Of a stretch of DNA of 12,170 nucleotides, positions 11,214 through 12,170 are shown in pieces. Source of the DNA: Candidatus Nealsonbacteria bacterium CG01_land_8_20_14_3_00_12 (lineage in GTDB: Bacteria; Patescibacteriota; Minisyncoccia; Minisyncoccales; PETJ01); the NCBI GenBank assembly GCA_002781125.1, contig PETJ01000006.1, forward strand, positions 1-12,170, written 5' to 3'. The number at the start of each line of letters is the position of its first letter. The first letter of the stretch is position 1. The position numbers were made by a program, and so were the translations under genes. The notes under the pieces were generated by a model. That model saw nothing but the letters and a program-made list of their open reading frames with translations. It had not been told where the DNA came from and ran no database searches.

Positions 11214-12170
11214 ATGAAAAACTTAGCTAAAAATTTTATTTTTATTTTGCTGATTTTTCTAGTAATTTCAGCTATCTTTGCTTTGTTCTCTCAGCCATTT
11301 GAAAAAGAAAAGACCTTAGCAATCACCCAGTTAGTTGAAGAAATTAATCAAGAAAAAATTAAAAAAATTACTGTTTCTGGAAATGAACTTCAAATAGTTT
11401 ATCAAGATGATTCCAAAGCCAAATCCAGAAAAGAAACTGAAGCTGCCCTTTCTCAATCTTTGATCAATTACGGAGTGGACAAGGCAAAATTGGCTAAGGT
11501 TGAAATTGTAACCAAAGAAGCGGGTGGAACTTGGACCTGGTTAGGACCGGTTTTAATGTTATTATTCCCCCTTTTACTTTTTGGTCTTTTTTTCTGGATG
11601 ATTTTCAGACAGGCCAGGGGCAGCGCAATGCAGGCCTTTGATTTTACCAAAGCCAGAGCCAGATTATTCGGAGCCGAAGGCCAGCCGAGAGAAAAAATCA
11701 CTTTCAAAGATGTGGCTGGCTTAAAAGAAGCAAAACAGGAATTAATGGAAGTGGTTGATTTCTTGAAAACCCCCAAAAAATATTTACAAATGGGAGCAAA
11801 AATTCCCCGTGGAGTAATGTTGGTTGGAGCTCCGGGAACCGGAAAAACAATGTTGGCAAAAGCGGTTGCCAATGAAAGCAATGTTCCTTTCTTCTCAATC
11901 TCTGGTTCTGAATTTGTTGAGTTATTCGTAGGGGTCGGAAGCGCAAGAGTTCGGGATTTGTTTTCTACAGCTAGAAAAACCGGAAAAGCAATAATTTTTA
12001 TTGATGAAATTGATAGTATTGGAAAAATAAGAGGAGTAGGAGTAACCGGCGGCCATGAAGAAAGAGAGCAAACTCTAAATCAAATTTTGGCTGAAATGGA
12101 TGGAATCGGCAGAGAAGAAAATCTAATTGTTATGGGAGCCACGAATCGCCCGGAATATTTGGATCCGGCT
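11214..12170 (+). CDS. ftsH: ATP-dependent zinc metalloprotease FtsH, N-terminal 319 residues (cut by window edge)
   Basis: FtsH is a membrane-anchored AAA+ protease that degrades damaged or regulated membrane and cytosolic proteins. The visible part has a first membrane helix (about 7-25), an extracytoplasmic segment, a second helix (about 108-131, [20 protein letters not shown]), and the AAA domain from [11 protein letters not shown]. Walker A is GAPGTGKT (205-212), the pore loop is ELFVGVG, Walker B is IIFIDEID (Asp264, Glu265), and EEREQTLNQ and the second region of homology begin [12 protein letters not shown] at the edge. The HEAGH zinc motif and protease domain are beyond the window. 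The frame is open to the last base. Its start is set by the promoter and by the typical MKN plus hydrophobic N-terminus. Confidence 0.97.
   Translation, partial: MKNLAKNFIFILLIFLVISAIFALFSQPFEKEKTLAITQLVEEINQEKIKKITVSGNELQIVYQDDSKAKSRKETEAALSQSLINYGVDKAKLAKVEIVTKEAGGTWTWLGPVLMLLFPLLLFGLFFWMIFRQARGSAMQAFDFTKARARLFGAEGQPREKITFKDVAGLKEAKQELMEVVDFLKTPKKYLQMGAKIPRGVMLVGAPGTGKTMLAKAVANESNVPFFSISGSEFVELFVGVGSARVRDLFSTARKTGKAIIFIDEIDSIGKIRGVGVTGGHEEREQTLNQILAEMDGIGREENLIVMGATNRPEYLDPA

Noticed and set aside
11468..11881. Minus-strand open frame opposite ftsH
   Set aside because: ftsH is clear on the plus strand with Walker motifs; the minus frame is its shadow.
1..12170. Recoding of TGA as glycine
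   Set aside because: TGA serves as the stop at the ends of the HTH and MBL hydrolase genes, and no gene needs TGA read-through.

Overview
The window looks like a housekeeping segment from a Candidate Phyla Radiation (Patescibacteria, Parcubacteria-like) genome. This is inferred from several features: AT-rich DNA with tightly packed and overlapping genes, a valyl-tRNA synthetase lacking the usual C-terminal region, tRNA genes without encoded CCA, two tiny VirB2/TrbC-like pilin candidates, and a short FtsH/GyrA/S1 gene set with few Shine-Dalgarno sequences. TGA is used as a normal stop, so the code is not the glycine-recoded one of Gracilibacteria or Absconditabacteria.

Layout. From a divergent promoter pair near 1140-1190, the minus strand carries tRNA-Glu(TTC), an HTH/LAGLIDADG-like protein that starts 2 nt after the tRNA, and a membrane protein cut by the left edge that is probably a glycosyltransferase. 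The plus strand carries valS, a PrsW-family membrane protease and an Hsp20 chaperone. These meet a convergent tRNA-Leu(TAG) and a near-perfect bidirectional terminator. The minus strand from about 9983 down to 5060 carries a beta-lactamase-fold hydrolase, a small membrane protein, gyrA, a SAM methyltransferase and the two pilin-like genes. A second divergent promoter pair near 9992-10035 drives that unit and, on the plus strand, a four-domain ribosomal protein S1, followed by a terminator and the first 319 codons of ftsH. No stretch over 300 bases lacks a gene.

The most striking content is a set of small repeats scattered through and between these genes. Six full copies and one possible half copy belong to one structured family. 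Each full copy has a first hairpin with GATGA/TCATC ends, a 3-4 nt linker, and a second hairpin in which a 3-bp outer stem is separated from a variable inner stem by a conserved asymmetric internal loop (usually TTC opposite TC). Stem sequences differ from copy to copy but pairing is kept, so base changes compensate. Four copies lie in frame inside genes (the glycosyltransferase candidate, valS, hsp20, MBL hydrolase), one sits on the valS stop codon and one ends 2 nt before a pilin-like start codon. The arrangement resembles Rickettsia palindromic elements and REP/RAYT systems. No mobilising enzyme is in the window.

Three other repeat types were also seen: a proline-coding C-rich insert, heptanucleotide tandem repeats and a roughly 10-nt repeat. 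valS alone carries four kinds of insertion, plus a fifth element at its end. Several promoters place the -10 box 7-8 nt before the ATG, which suggests leaderless transcripts.
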